The notes under the pieces are model-generated. The model ran no database searches, was not told where the DNA came from, and worked only from the letters and a program-made list of their open reading frames with translations. Made by a program: the position numbers and the translations under genes. Shown in pieces: positions 15,819 to 25,653 of a DNA stretch of 64,000 nucleotides; position 1 is the first letter of the stretch, and each line of letters opens with the position of its first letter. Source of the DNA: Kofleriaceae bacterium (GTDB taxonomy: Bacteria > Myxococcota_A > Polyangia > Haliangiales > Haliangiaceae); the NCBI GenBank assembly GCA_020633495.1, contig JACKDR010000010.1, positions 186,001 to 250,000 on the forward strand. Reading direction: 5' to 3'.

Positions 15819-16280
15819 ATGGGCTTCTTCGACAAGATCAAGGGTGCCGTCCACGCCGTGACCGGGGGCGCAGCGACGGTCGAGATCCAGTACGCCGAGC
15901 GGGTCACCGCCGGCCAGGCGGTGCCGGTGAAGGTCACCGTCACGTCCAAGGGCGCCGAGATCAAGAGCAAGGGCGTCTTCGTCGACTTCCGCGGCGTCGA
16001 GCGCGTCACGATCTCCAAGCGCGACGACTCGAACCTGTCGCAGGACTACCACCGCAGCGCCGATCACTCGGCGCAGCAGTTCCAGCTGTGCGGCGAGTTC
16101 GTCCTCGGCGCCGGCGAGTCGCGCGTGGTCGAGGGCACGATCAACCTGCCGTCGAGCCTGCAGCCCAGCTTCGAGGGGCGCTTCACCAAGAACGTCTACG
16201 AGGTGCAGGGCCGGCTCGAGGCCAAGGGCAACGATCCGGACTCGGGCTGGAAGCCGATGCGCGTGGTCGTCCCCGCCTGA
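15819..16280 (+). CDS. Arrestin-fold (Spo0M-like) protein
   Basis: This 153-aa cytoplasmic protein resembles the sporulation-control protein Spo0M and other bacterial arrestin-like proteins. It starts MGFFDKIKGAVHAVTGGAA, then shows beta-sandwich strands (ATVEIQYAERV, VPVKVTVTSKGAEIKSKGVF, FVLGAGESRVVEGTINLP). The C-terminal strands contain VYEVQGRLEAKGNDPDSGW. Spo0M is about 250 aa, so this is a shorter version close to a single arrestin lobe. AGGACAG upstream serves as a possible ribosome-binding site. The function is unknown; bacterial arrestins are usually adaptor or scaffold proteins. It is likely monocistronic, between the kinase fusion and the radical SAM gene. Confidence 0.65.
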   Translation: MGFFDKIKGAVHAVTGGAATVEIQYAERVTAGQAVPVKVTVTSKGAEIKSKGVFVDFRGVERVTISKRDDSNLSQDYHRSADHSAQQFQLCGEFVLGAGESRVVEGTINLPSSLQPSFEGRFTKNVYEVQGRLEAKGNDPDSGWKPMRVVVPA

Positions 16281-16352
16281 CCGCAGCGGCGCGGTTCGCC
16301 GCGTCATTGTGCTACCGGCGCCCCGGCGGCCGGGCTACAAGGGGGCCAGCTC

Positions 16353-18362
<2,010 letters not shown>

Positions 18363-18586
18363 GCCTTCGGGCCCGACGAGGCGACCGCCGCGCCGCGTCG
18401 TGCCGCGCCTCACGGACGGCAGGCGTTCCCCGACCACCGCTTCCCGCCGGCCCGCACCGCGGCTGCGTCGCTCCCGACGGGATCCCGCATCGCGCCCAGT
18501 TCGACCTCGCCCGCGACGCCCGCTGACCGGCGACGGCTCGCGCGACACCTTGACGGCGACGACGCCGGCTTGCGACGTTGCGCGCG

Positions 18587-19294
18587 ATGCCGACGTTCCC
18601 CGCCGCGCTGCCCCACGGCCCGCTGACCCGGGTCGCCGACCGGATCCACACGCTCCGCGGCCGCTTCCGCATGGGCGCCGGGATGATCATCTCGCGCACG
18701 ATGACCGTCATCGAGGGCGACGACGGCCTGGTCGTGGTCAGCGCGATCCGCTTGAGCGACGCCGGCCACGCCGAGCTCGACGCCCTCGGTCGGGTCCGGC
18801 ACCTGATCAAGCTCGGCGACGCCCACGGCATCGACGATCCCTACTACGTCGACCGCTACGCGCCGCAGATCTGGACGCTGCCGGGCGCACGGCTCGTCGG
18901 CATCGGCGCGGGCCGCCGCCTCGGCCCCGACGGGCCGATCGCCGGCGGCACGGTCGTCGACTACGGGACCCCGGCGGGCCAGCGCGAGGCCGCGTACCGG
19001 ATCCCCTACGCCGGCGGCACGCTCATCACCTGCGACGCGATCCAGAACTGCGTCGACAGCGAGGGCGCGTCGCTGATGATCCGGCTGGTGACGCCGCTGC
19101 TCGGCTTCACCGGCGGCGTGATCGTGCCGCGGATGTGGCGCCGCAAGCGCAAGCTCGCCGGCACCGCGGTGCGCGACACCCTCGGCGGGCTGCTGCCGCT
19201 GACGTTCGCCAACCTGGTGACCGGCCACGGCCCGGCGGTCGTCGGCGGCGCCGACGAGGCGGTGTGGGCCGCGATCGCGCACGCGTCGCGGTGA
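18587..19294 (+). CDS. Metallo-beta-lactamase-fold-like protein, probably inactive
   Basis: This 235-aa protein has the strand pattern of an MBL-fold hydrolase: VADRIHTLRGRFRMGAGM, TVIEGDDGLVVVSAIRLSD, a central LIKLGDAHGIDDPYYVDRY where the HxHxDH motif would be expected, TLITCDAIQNC, and a terminal VTGHGPAVVGGADEAVW similar to the final MBL histidine motif. The canonical HxHxDH is missing, so metal-dependent catalysis is doubtful. ATG 18587 was chosen; an upstream TTG at 18578 in the same frame is a weaker choice. It is convergent with the DUF4344 gene four bases away. Confidence 0.6.
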   Translation: MPTFPAALPHGPLTRVADRIHTLRGRFRMGAGMIISRTMTVIEGDDGLVVVSAIRLSDAGHAELDALGRVRHLIKLGDAHGIDDPYYVDRYAPQIWTLPGARLVGIGAGRRLGPDGPIAGGTVVDYGTPAGQREAAYRIPYAGGTLITCDAIQNCVDSEGASLMIRLVTPLLGFTGGVIVPRMWRRKRKLAGTAVRDTLGGLLPLTFANLVTGHGPAVVGGADEAVWAAIAHASR

Positions 19295-19298
19295 CGGG

Positions 19299-20180
19299 TC
19301 AGGGCGCGACGGCGGGCGCCGCGGTCGCCGGCGCCAGCGCCAGCTCGATGCGGGCGGCGCTGGTGCGCCAGCTGTCGGGGCACTCGCGAGCCTTGTCGAC
19401 CGGCAGGAACCCGGCGTCGACGATGCGGGCGAAGCGCGCCGGATCCGAGCCGTAGATCAGGCACACGACGTTGAAGAAGCGCTGCTCGTCGAGGCCGTGG
19501 ACGTCCCACGCCGGGATGCTGATCCCGGCAGCCGCGTGCTGGCGGGCCATCAGCAGCAGCGTGTCGGCGGCGCCGAGCGCGAGCCGCGCGTGGCCGCGCG
19601 ACAGCAGCAGGTACGCGGCGTACGTGTCGGCGGCGGCCTCCTCGTTGCCGAAGACCGGCAGCTCGAGCTCGCCGATCAGGGCGTGGCCGACCTCGTGCAG
19701 GAAGAAGAACGCGGTCGCCGCGACCACCTGCTGGTCGCGGTCGTCGGCGTCCGCCGTGCCCGCGAACAGCGTGACGAACTCGTCGACGAACTCCTCGCAG
19801 AAGAGGATGACGTGGTCGGCGGGAACGTACGCGGCGTTGGCGGTGCCGCACGGGACCATGCGGACCGACACGTCGCGGGGCAGCCGGTAGTACGCGTTGA
19901 GATCAGCGGCCGCCTCGGCCAGGACCTCGTCGTTGAGGTACCCGATCAGGCGCTGGCGCTCGGACTGCGGCCCCCGGGGCAGCGTGTGCAGGACGCGGAA
20001 GCCGCCGGTCGCCGTCGGGGTCGCCGGAGGCGGCGCCGGCACGCGTCGCAGCGGTCGCAACCCGGCGTCGCGCGGCGTCGACGGGCGGTCGTCGCCGCAC
20101 GCCGACGCGGCGAGCCCGCCCACCGCGAGCGACAACGACAGCGCCACGAGGACAGCCAGCCGGCGTCGGTGGATCGTCAC
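19299..20180 (-). CDS. DUF4344 putative zinc metallopeptidase lipoprotein
   Basis: This 293-aa exported lipoprotein has a signal helix LAVLVALSLSLAVGGLAASAC with lipobox Cys28. The catalytic motif HEVGH (H162-E163-H166) is followed by ELELPVFGNEEAAADTYAAY, whose Glu or Asp supplies the third zinc ligand; this is characteristic of the DUF4344 metallopeptidase group. Four further cysteines in the mature part could form disulfides. The GTG at 20180 is preferred over longer frames because TATGCT lies exactly six bases upstream and the signal peptide starts there. The likely location is the periplasm or outer membrane; the substrate is unknown. Confidence 0.8.
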   Translation of the reverse strand: MTIHRRRLAVLVALSLSLAVGGLAASACGDDRPSTPRDAGLRPLRRVPAPPPATPTATGGFRVLHTLPRGPQSERQRLIGYLNDEVLAEAAADLNAYYRLPRDVSVRMVPCGTANAAYVPADHVILFCEEFVDEFVTLFAGTADADDRDQQVVAATAFFFLHEVGHALIGELELPVFGNEEAAADTYAAYLLLSRGHARLALGAADTLLLMARQHAAAGISIPAWDVHGLDEQRFFNVVCLIYGSDPARFARIVDAGFLPVDKARECPDSWRTSAARIELALAPATAAPAVAP

Positions 20181-20186
20181 GCGCCG

Positions 20187-20192
20187 AGCATA
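20187..20192 (-). promoter_or_regulatory. -10 element TATGCT of a leaderless gene
   Basis: On the minus strand TATGCT, six bases, then the GTG at 20180. Confidence 0.5.
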
Positions 20193-20235
20193 CGCCGGCT
20201 GGTCGGCGGCAACCACGACGCGCGCGGCGGCGCGC

Positions 20236-21570
20236 TCAGGCGGGGCCGGCGTGCTCGAACAGCGGGAAGAAGGCACGGTCGACCGTCATCAGGTGGCGCG
20301 CGACGACGTCCTCGGCGAGGAACTCGACCACCGCGCCCAGCGTGGCCTCGCCGGCGGCGGCCTGGGCGTTGAGGAACTCGGCGCGGCGCAGCAGGCCGGC
20401 GTGGGCGCGCTTGTGCGTCTCGAGCTGCGGGTACCGGCGGGCGAAGAGGATCGCCTCCTCGTCGGCGAAGTGCTGCCGGACGTGCGCCATGAGATCGTCG
20501 AGCGCGGCCTGGAACACCTCGGGCGCGTCGCGCGCGGCAGCCACCGCGTCGATCAGGCGGTTGGCGAGCACGAAGATGTCGCGGTGCTCGTCGTCGATCG
20601 TGGGCTCGCCGCACTCGTAGGCCTCCTGCCACACCAGGTGCAGCGGCGAGCGCGCGCGGCCCCCCGCGAAGGCGTCCGACTTGCCCCGCCGATCGACGAC
20701 GACCCGGTTGCGGCCGGCTTCCTTGGCCGCGTACAGGGCGGCGTCGAGGCGGGCGAACCAGTCCGCCGGCAGCTCGCCGGGCTGGTGCTCGGCGACCCCG
20801 AGGCTGACCGTCACGGTGCCCACGCCCGGGAACGAGTGCGCGGCGACCGCGGCGCACAGGTGCTCGGCGAGGCGCTGCGCGCCCCGGTAGCCGGTGGAGC
20901 CGGCGAGGACCGCGAACTCCTCGCCGCCCCAGCGGAACAGGACGTCCGAGGCGCGGATCCGCGCCTGCACGCACCGCACGAGCTCGCGCAGCACGGCATC
21001 GCCGGTGGCGTGGCCGTGGACGTCGTTGATGCGCTTGAAGTGGTCGACATCGAGCAGCACCAGCGACACCAGGTGCTGACCGCCGACACCGCGCGCCAGC
21101 TCGGCCTCGATCATGCGGTCGAAGTACGAGCGGTTCCAGGCGCCGGTGAGGTGATCGGTGGCGGCCAGGCGCTCGAGCTGCGACACCCGATCCCGCAGGC
21201 TCGCGAGCTCGTCGAGGCCGGGCTCGCCGGGCGGCCCGCCGATCATCAGCAGCACGCCGTCCCGCAGCCGCACCAGGCGCGCGGGCACCTCGACGACGCC
21301 ACCCTCGCCATCGTCGCGCAGGGCGACGCGGCCGCGATCGTCGTCGCGCCGGACCAGCGCCCGGACGCTCTCCGGGATCGGGCTGACCGCGCCGAACTGG
21401 CCCGTCATCGCGTCGTTGACGAGCAGCGTCACGCCGCTGGTGGTCGCGATCGCCAGCGGCGACGGGAAGCGCAGGAAGACCTCCAGGGCCTCGGCGCCGA
21501 GCGTCTCCGCGGGGCCGGGCGCGGTGGCCGGCGGCCGGCGCGTCGATCCTGACATTCCGTCGTCGTCCAC
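20236..21570 (-). CDS. Diguanylate cyclase with C-terminal hemerythrin domain
   Basis: This 444-aa cytoplasmic signalling protein has an N-terminal PAS-like region (about 30-110). A coiled coil (SLRDRVSQLERLA) leads into a GGDEF domain with the active motif GGEEF (215-219) and an inhibitory RxxD site (206-209) exactly five residues before it. The C-terminal part (about 310-440) is a hemerythrin with the di-iron ligand pattern His329, His367, Glu371, His386, His390, His426 and Asp431. The protein should make c-di-GMP in response to O2 or a related ligand bound at the di-iron site. GTG 21570 is chosen because GGGAGG lies eight bases upstream; ATG 21555 is an alternative. Confidence 0.9.
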   Translation of the reverse strand: MDDDGMSGSTRRPPATAPGPAETLGAEALEVFLRFPSPLAIATTSGVTLLVNDAMTGQFGAVSPIPESVRALVRRDDDRGRVALRDDGEGGVVEVPARLVRLRDGVLLMIGGPPGEPGLDELASLRDRVSQLERLAATDHLTGAWNRSYFDRMIEAELARGVGGQHLVSLVLLDVDHFKRINDVHGHATGDAVLRELVRCVQARIRASDVLFRWGGEEFAVLAGSTGYRGAQRLAEHLCAAVAAHSFPGVGTVTVSLGVAEHQPGELPADWFARLDAALYAAKEAGRNRVVVDRRGKSDAFAGGRARSPLHLVWQEAYECGEPTIDDEHRDIFVLANRLIDAVAAARDAPEVFQAALDDLMAHVRQHFADEEAILFARRYPQLETHKRAHAGLLRRAEFLNAQAAAGEATLGAVVEFLAEDVVARHLMTVDRAFFPLFEHAGPA

Positions 21571-21702
21571 CTCGGCTGCCTCCCGGGCGAGTGTACGCGC
21601 GCACCCGCCCGGCTGCCCAGCTCCGGCGCGCGCAACACCGCCGCATTGCGCGCGCCGCGGGCGTGTCGGTGACGGACGCTGGTGTACGGTCGGGCCACCC
21701 CC

Positions 21703-23859
21703 GTGCGGCTCAACAAGTACCTCAGCGAGAGCGGCGCCTGCTCGCGGCGCGAGGCCGACGCGCTGATCGAGCAGGGCCGGGTCACGGTCAACGGCGACAC
21801 CGCGATGCTCGGCACCCAGGTCGAGGACGGCGACGAGGTCCGCCTCGACGGCGAGACCGTCGGCAGCGCCCGCAAGAAGGTGAAGCCGGTCTACATCGCG
21901 CTCAACAAGCCGGTGGGCATCACGTGCACGACGGAGCGCCACGTCGCCGGCAACATCGTCGACTTCGTCGATCACCCCGAGCGGGTGTTCCCGATCGGGC
22001 GGCTCGACAAGGACTCCACCGGGCTGATCCTGTTGACCAACGACGGCGACATCGTCAACGAGGTCCTGCGCGCCGAGCATCGCCACGAGAAGGAGTACGT
22101 GGTCGCGGTCGATCGCGCGTTCACGCCCGAGTTCGTCGCCCAGATGGAGGCGGGCGTCCGCCTGTCCGACGCCACGACCCGACCGTGCAAGGTGACCCGC
22201 CTCGGCCCCAAGGTGTTCTCGATCGTCCTCACCCAGGGGCTCAACCGGCAGATCCGCCGGATGTGCGAGGCGCTCGGCTACACCGTCGAGGCGCTGGAGC
22301 GGATCCGCATCATGCACATCCGCCTCGGCCAGCTGCCGCTGGGCCGGTGGCGCAACCTGGGCGAGCAGGAGATCGCGCCGCTGCTGCCGAAGGCGCGCCC
22401 GGCGCCGTCCGGTGGCGGTGGCGGTGGCGGTGGCGGCGGCGCCCGGCCCGGTGGAGGCGGCGGAGGCGCACGGCCCGGCGGTGGCGGCGGCGGAGGCGCA
22501 CGGCCCGGCGGTGGTGGCGGCGGTGGCGGCGCCCGGCCTGGCGGCGGCGGCGGCAGTGGCGGCGCCCGCCCCGGCGGTGGCGGCGGCGGACACCCGCAAG
22601 CGCGACCGCATCCGTCGTCGAAGCCGAAGCCAGGCTCCGGTCCCCGACGGCCCGGCGCCCCGTCGGGCGTGGGCGGCGGCGCGCGCGCCCGTCGCGCGGT
22701 CGCAGCGGCCCGCGTCGCGGCCGCGGCTAGCAGCCTCGCGACGTCCGCCCGCCGCGAGGTCCAGCGTCGGCGTCGAGGACCGCGACCGGTGGCCGCCGCG
22801 CGGCTCTGCTATCGTCCCGACGTGCCCCTGGTCCCCGCCTCCTCCGCCGGCGCCGCGCGCGCCCTCGCCGTCGTCGAGTCGCTGCAGCGCGGCTTCGCGA
22901 CCGCCCTCGAGGCGGCGACCGCCGCCGCCGGCGCGCCCAGCACCTTCACGCCGGTGACCTGGCTGCGCGACGACGGCCGCCACGGCGGCGGCGTCCGCCT
23001 CGCCGCCGGCGACACCGCCGCGCTCGACCGCGCCTCGATCAACGTCTCGCAGGTCCACTACGACGACGATCCGGCGCGCGCGCTGAGCTCGGCGACCGCG
23101 CTGTCGACGATCATCCACCCGGTGCCGCCGCGCGCGCCGTCGGTGCACATCCACGTCAGCTGGACCGAGCTGCGCGCCGGCCGCGCCTACTGGCGGATCA
23201 TGGCCGACCTCAACCCGGCGATCCCCGACGACGATGCCACCGCCGCGTTCGCTGCCGCGCTGCGCGACGCCGCGCCCGCGCAGTACGAGCTGGCGCGCGA
23301 CCAGGGCGATCGCTACTTCTGGATCCCGGCGCTGGGTCGCCACCGCGGCGTCACCCACTTCTACCTCGAGGACCACGCCACCGACGACGCCGCGGCCGAC
23401 GAGGCCCTGGCTCGGCGCGTCGGCGAGGCCGCCACCGGCACCTACGCCCGCCTGCTCGGCGCCGCGCTCGCCGCCGCGCCGCCGATCACCGACGACGACC
23501 GCGCGCGGCAGCGCGCCTACCACACGCTGTACCTGTTCCAGGTCCTCACCCTCGATCGCGGCACCACCTCGGGCCTGCTGATCCACGACCAGAACGACGT
23601 CGGCATCCTCGGCTCGCTGCCGTCGCACGTCGACCGCGCGCTGCTGGCGTCGTGGCGCGACCGCCTGCCGGCGCCGCAGGGCGAGCTGCTCGACGCCATC
23701 GTCGCCGCCCTGCCCGCCGGCGATCCGGCGCCGGTCACCGACGACGCCAAGGTCGCGCTCGCCGCCGCCCTGCGCGCCCACTACCGCGCCCACCCCGAGG
23801 CGATCGCGCTGCAGGCCTCGGGCGGCGTCGCGGTCCCGACCGTCGCCAACCACCGGTAG
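21703..23859 (+). CDS. rluF: RluF-type 23S rRNA pseudouridine synthase, in frame with a downstream HemF-like gene
   Basis: The N-terminal part is a pseudouridine synthase closest to RluF (U2604 of 23S rRNA). An S4 RNA-binding domain begins VRLNKYLSESGACSRREAD. The catalytic segment is FPIGRLDKDSTGLILLTNDG with the nucleophilic Asp in RLD, followed by RHEKEYVVAVDRAFT, LTQGLNRQIRRMCEALGYTV and LGQLPLGRWRNL. The catalytic body ends near 22395. It is followed by a Gly-rich tail with repeated GGGGARPGGGG units and a basic stretch, which may bind RNA. No stop occurs before the HemF-like sequence, so the frame runs on to 23859. A separate start for the second protein at 22822 is likely. GTG 21703 is the family-consistent start. 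Confidence 0.75.
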   Translation: MRLNKYLSESGACSRREADALIEQGRVTVNGDTAMLGTQVEDGDEVRLDGETVGSARKKVKPVYIALNKPVGITCTTERHVAGNIVDFVDHPERVFPIGRLDKDSTGLILLTNDGDIVNEVLRAEHRHEKEYVVAVDRAFTPEFVAQMEAGVRLSDATTRPCKVTRLGPKVFSIVLTQGLNRQIRRMCEALGYTVEALERIRIMHIRLGQLPLGRWRNLGEQEIAPLLPKARPAPSGGGGGGGGGGARPGGGGGGARPGGGGGGGARPGGGGGGGGARPGGGGGSGGARPGGGGGGHPQARPHPSSKPKPGSGPRRPGAPSGVGGGARARRAVAAARVAAAASSLATSARREVQRRRRGPRPVAAARLCYRPDVPLVPASSAGAARALAVVESLQRGFATALEAATAAAGAPSTFTPVTWLRDDGRHGGGVRLAAGDTAALDRASINVSQVHYDDDPARALSSATALSTIIHPVPPRAPSVHIHVSWTELRAGRAYWRIMADLNPAIPDDDATAAFAAALRDAAPAQYELARDQGDRYFWIPALGRHRGVTHFYLEDHATDDAAADEALARRVGEAATGTYARLLGAALAAAPPITDDDRARQRAYHTLYLFQVLTLDRGTTSGLLIHDQNDVGILGSLPSHVDRALLASWRDRLPAPQGELLDAIVAALPAGDPAPVTDDAKVALAAALRAHYRAHPEAIALQASGGVAVPTVANHR
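22810..22815 (+). promoter_or_regulatory. -10 element TATCGT inside the fused frame
   Basis: TATCGT, six bases, then GTG 22822, exactly where HemF-like homology begins. This argues that the HemF-like protein has its own leaderless transcript. Confidence 0.5.
22822..23859 (+). CDS. Divergent HemF-like coproporphyrinogen III oxidase family protein
   Basis: This 345-aa protein resembles the oxygen-dependent coproporphyrinogen III oxidase HemF, which makes protoporphyrinogen IX in heme synthesis. Recognisable blocks are LQRGFATALEAA, FTPVTWLRDDGRHGGG (for the family's D-x-W-x-R...GGGG), ASINVSQVHY, IIHPVPPRAPSVHIHVSW, YFWIPALGRHRGVTHFY and LDRGTTSGLLIHDQNDVGIL ahead of LGSLPSH. Several normally invariant segments are altered, including the WFGGGADLTP block, which here reads RAYWRIMADLNPAI. 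Activity is thus uncertain. It is in the same open frame as rluF; the start at GTG 22822 is an inference from homology and the TATCGT element. Confidence 0.7.
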   Translation: MPLVPASSAGAARALAVVESLQRGFATALEAATAAAGAPSTFTPVTWLRDDGRHGGGVRLAAGDTAALDRASINVSQVHYDDDPARALSSATALSTIIHPVPPRAPSVHIHVSWTELRAGRAYWRIMADLNPAIPDDDATAAFAAALRDAAPAQYELARDQGDRYFWIPALGRHRGVTHFYLEDHATDDAAADEALARRVGEAATGTYARLLGAALAAAPPITDDDRARQRAYHTLYLFQVLTLDRGTTSGLLIHDQNDVGILGSLPSHVDRALLASWRDRLPAPQGELLDAIVAALPAGDPAPVTDDAKVALAAALRAHYRAHPEAIALQASGGVAVPTVANHR

Positions 23860-23883
23860 GCGCCGCGCACATCGGCGCCGCGC

Positions 23884-23897
23884 TTGATCCAGATCAA
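23884..23897. promoter_or_regulatory. Perfect FNR box TTGAT-N4-ATCAA
   Basis: TTGATCCAGATCAA matches the FNR/Anr consensus at every defined position. Its centre (23890.5) is about 41 bp upstream of the transcription start predicted from the -10 hexamer at 23919, the classic activating (class II) location. It lies 46 bp before the start codon of the operon that encodes 4-hydroxybenzoyl-CoA reductase. An FNR-type regulator is encoded at 2092-2742. Confidence 0.8.
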
Positions 23898-23918
23898 GTC
23901 CGGCGCGGACGCCGCGCG

Positions 23919-23924
23919 TATGGT
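23919..23924 (+). promoter_or_regulatory. -10 element TATGGT of the hcr operon
   Basis: TATGGT fits the TANNNT pattern seen at other starts in the window. Transcription would begin near 23931, leaving a leader of about 12 bases before ATG 23943. No good -35 is seen, consistent with activator dependence on the FNR box. Confidence 0.5.
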
Positions 23925-23942
23925 CGGCCGAGGGCGTGCGCC

Positions 23943-25172
23943 ATGGCCGATCGCATCTACGACTGGAACGAACAGCGTCGTCACGGACCGCCGCTCGGCA
24001 CCGCGCCGAAATTGCTCGACGAGACCATCCGCGACGGCCTGCAGTCGCCGTCGGCGCGCGATCCGTCGATCGAGCAGAAGATGGAGCTGCTGCGCCTGAT
24101 GGCGCGGCTCGGCATCGACACCGTCGATCTCGGCCTGCCGGGCGCGGGGCCGCGCGCCCGAGATGACGTGGAGCAACTCCTGCGCTTCATCGTCGAGGAG
24201 CGCCTGCCGATCAAGCCCAACTGCGCCGCCCGCACGGTGATCGCGGATCTGCGCCCGATCGTCGAGATCAGCCAGCGCGTCGGCGTCCCGGTCGAGGTCA
24301 CCGCGTTCATCGGCTCGAGCCCGCTGCGGGTCGCGTGCGAGGGCTGGGACCTCGCCACGCTGATCGCGCGGACCCGGGACGCCATGCGCTTCGTCGTGGC
24401 CGCCGGGCTGCCGGCGTCGTTCGTCACCGAGGACACGACCCGCAGCCATCCCCAGGTGCTCGAGACCCTGTTCGGCGCCGCCATCGACGCCGGCGCGACC
24501 CGGCTGGTGCTGTGCGACACCTGCGGCCACGCCACCCCCGACGGCGTCCGCAACCTGGTGACGTTCACCCGCCAGGTCCTCGGCGCGCTCGGCGTCGCCG
24601 ATCGGGTCGCGCTCGACTGGCACGGCCACAACGACCGCGGCCACGCCCTGACCACCGCGCTGTTCGCGCTCGAGGTCGGCGTCGATCGCGTCCACGGCTG
24701 TGGCCTCGGCGTCGGCGAGCGGGTCGGCAACGCGCCGATCGAGCTGCTGCTGCTCAACCTGCACATGCTCGGCGCCCTCGATCCCGCGCGCCACGACCTG
24801 ACCTGCCTGCTCGAGTACACCGAGAAGGTCGCGAGCTACCTCGGCGTCGAGATCCCGCCGTCGTACCCGCTGGCCGGCCGCGACGCCTTCCGCACCGCGA
24901 CCGGCGTCCACGCCGCCGCGGTGATCAAGGCCGAGCGTCTCGGCGACGACGAGCTCGCCGACCTGGTCTACTCGTCGGTGTCGGCGCGGACGTTCGGCCG
25001 CCACCAGGAGGTGGCGATCGGCCACTACAGCGGCCGCTCCAACGTCCAGTGGTGGCTGGCCAGCCACGGCTACGCCGCCGCCCCCGACGTCGTCGAGCGG
25101 CTGCTCGACCACGCCAAGCAACAGGACCACGTCCTCTCCGACGAGGAGATCCATGCGTTCCTCGGACGGTAG
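23943..25172 (+). CDS. HMGL/LeuA-family (DRE-TIM) acyltransferase or lyase
   Basis: This 409-aa DRE-TIM metallolyase-family enzyme belongs to the group of 2-isopropylmalate, homocitrate and citramalate synthases and HMG-CoA lyase. The metal/catalytic start motif is LLDETIRDGLQSPS (D-E-T-x-R-D-G), metal-binding histidines are in DWHGHNDRGHAL, and CDTCGHATPDGV and HGCGLGVGERVGNAPIE are typical. It lacks the LeuA regulatory C-terminal domain. The stop overlaps hcrC by 20 bp, so it is the first gene of the hcr operon and falls under the FNR box. Its reaction is unknown; it might condense or cleave an acyl-CoA in aromatic metabolism, or supply a precursor. This gene is not part of described hcr clusters that I can recall. 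Confidence 0.8.
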   Translation: MADRIYDWNEQRRHGPPLGTAPKLLDETIRDGLQSPSARDPSIEQKMELLRLMARLGIDTVDLGLPGAGPRARDDVEQLLRFIVEERLPIKPNCAARTVIADLRPIVEISQRVGVPVEVTAFIGSSPLRVACEGWDLATLIARTRDAMRFVVAAGLPASFVTEDTTRSHPQVLETLFGAAIDAGATRLVLCDTCGHATPDGVRNLVTFTRQVLGALGVADRVALDWHGHNDRGHALTTALFALEVGVDRVHGCGLGVGERVGNAPIELLLLNLHMLGALDPARHDLTCLLEYTEKVASYLGVEIPPSYPLAGRDAFRTATGVHAAAVIKAERLGDDELADLVYSSVSARTFGRHQEVAIGHYSGRSNVQWWLASHGYAAAPDVVERLLDHAKQQDHVLSDEEIHAFLGR

Positions 25173-25653
25173 CCTCATCGAGGTCCACCTCACGGTGAAC
25201 GGCGACGCCGTGCGCCGCGCCGTGCCGCCCGAGCGCACGCTGGCCGAGCTGCTGCGCGAGGACCTCCTGCTCACCGGCTGCAAGCAGGGCTGCGACCAGG
25301 GTGACTGCGGCGCCTGCACCGTGCTGGTCGACGGCCGCGCCCAGCTGGCCTGCCTGACCCTGGTGGTCGCGATCGACGGCGCGACGATCGAGACCGTCGA
25401 GGGCCTGCAGCAGCGCGGCCGGCTGCACCCGCTGCAGGCCGCGTTCGTCGCCCACGGCGCGGCGCAGTGCGGCTTCTGCACCCCGGGCATGCTGTTGTCC
25501 GCGGTCGCGCTCCTGCGCGCGTCGCCGCGCGCGTCGCGCGACGAGATCCGCGCCGGGCTCGCCGGCAACCTGTGCCGCTGCACCGGCTACGTCAAGATCA
25601 TCGACGCGGTCGAGGCGGTGGCGCGCGGCGACGACGAGGAGCCGGCGCCGTGA
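25153..25653 (+). CDS. hcrC: 4-Hydroxybenzoyl-CoA reductase, [2Fe-2S] gamma subunit
   Basis: This 166-aa small subunit of a xanthine-oxidase-family molybdoenzyme carries two [2Fe-2S] clusters. The plant-ferredoxin-type cluster uses GCKQGCDQGDCGACTVLVDG with a further Cys in ACLTL; the second uses CGFCTPGML and NLCRCTGYVKI. ATG 25153 is preceded by GAGGAG at good spacing and lies inside the end of the HMGL-like gene. Its stop overlaps the GTG of hcrA by 4 bp. The subunit alone could belong to any molybdenum hydroxylase; assignment to Hcr rests on hcrB below. Confidence 0.88.
   Translation: MRSSDGSLIEVHLTVNGDAVRRAVPPERTLAELLREDLLLTGCKQGCDQGDCGACTVLVDGRAQLACLTLVVAIDGATIETVEGLQQRGRLHPLQAAFVAHGAAQCGFCTPGMLLSAVALLRASPRASRDEIRAGLAGNLCRCTGYVKIIDAVEAVARGDDEEPAP

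Noticed and set aside
18587..19294. An active metallo-beta-lactamase
   Set aside because: The HxHxDH metal motif is absent, so only a fold-level, probably inactive assignment is made.
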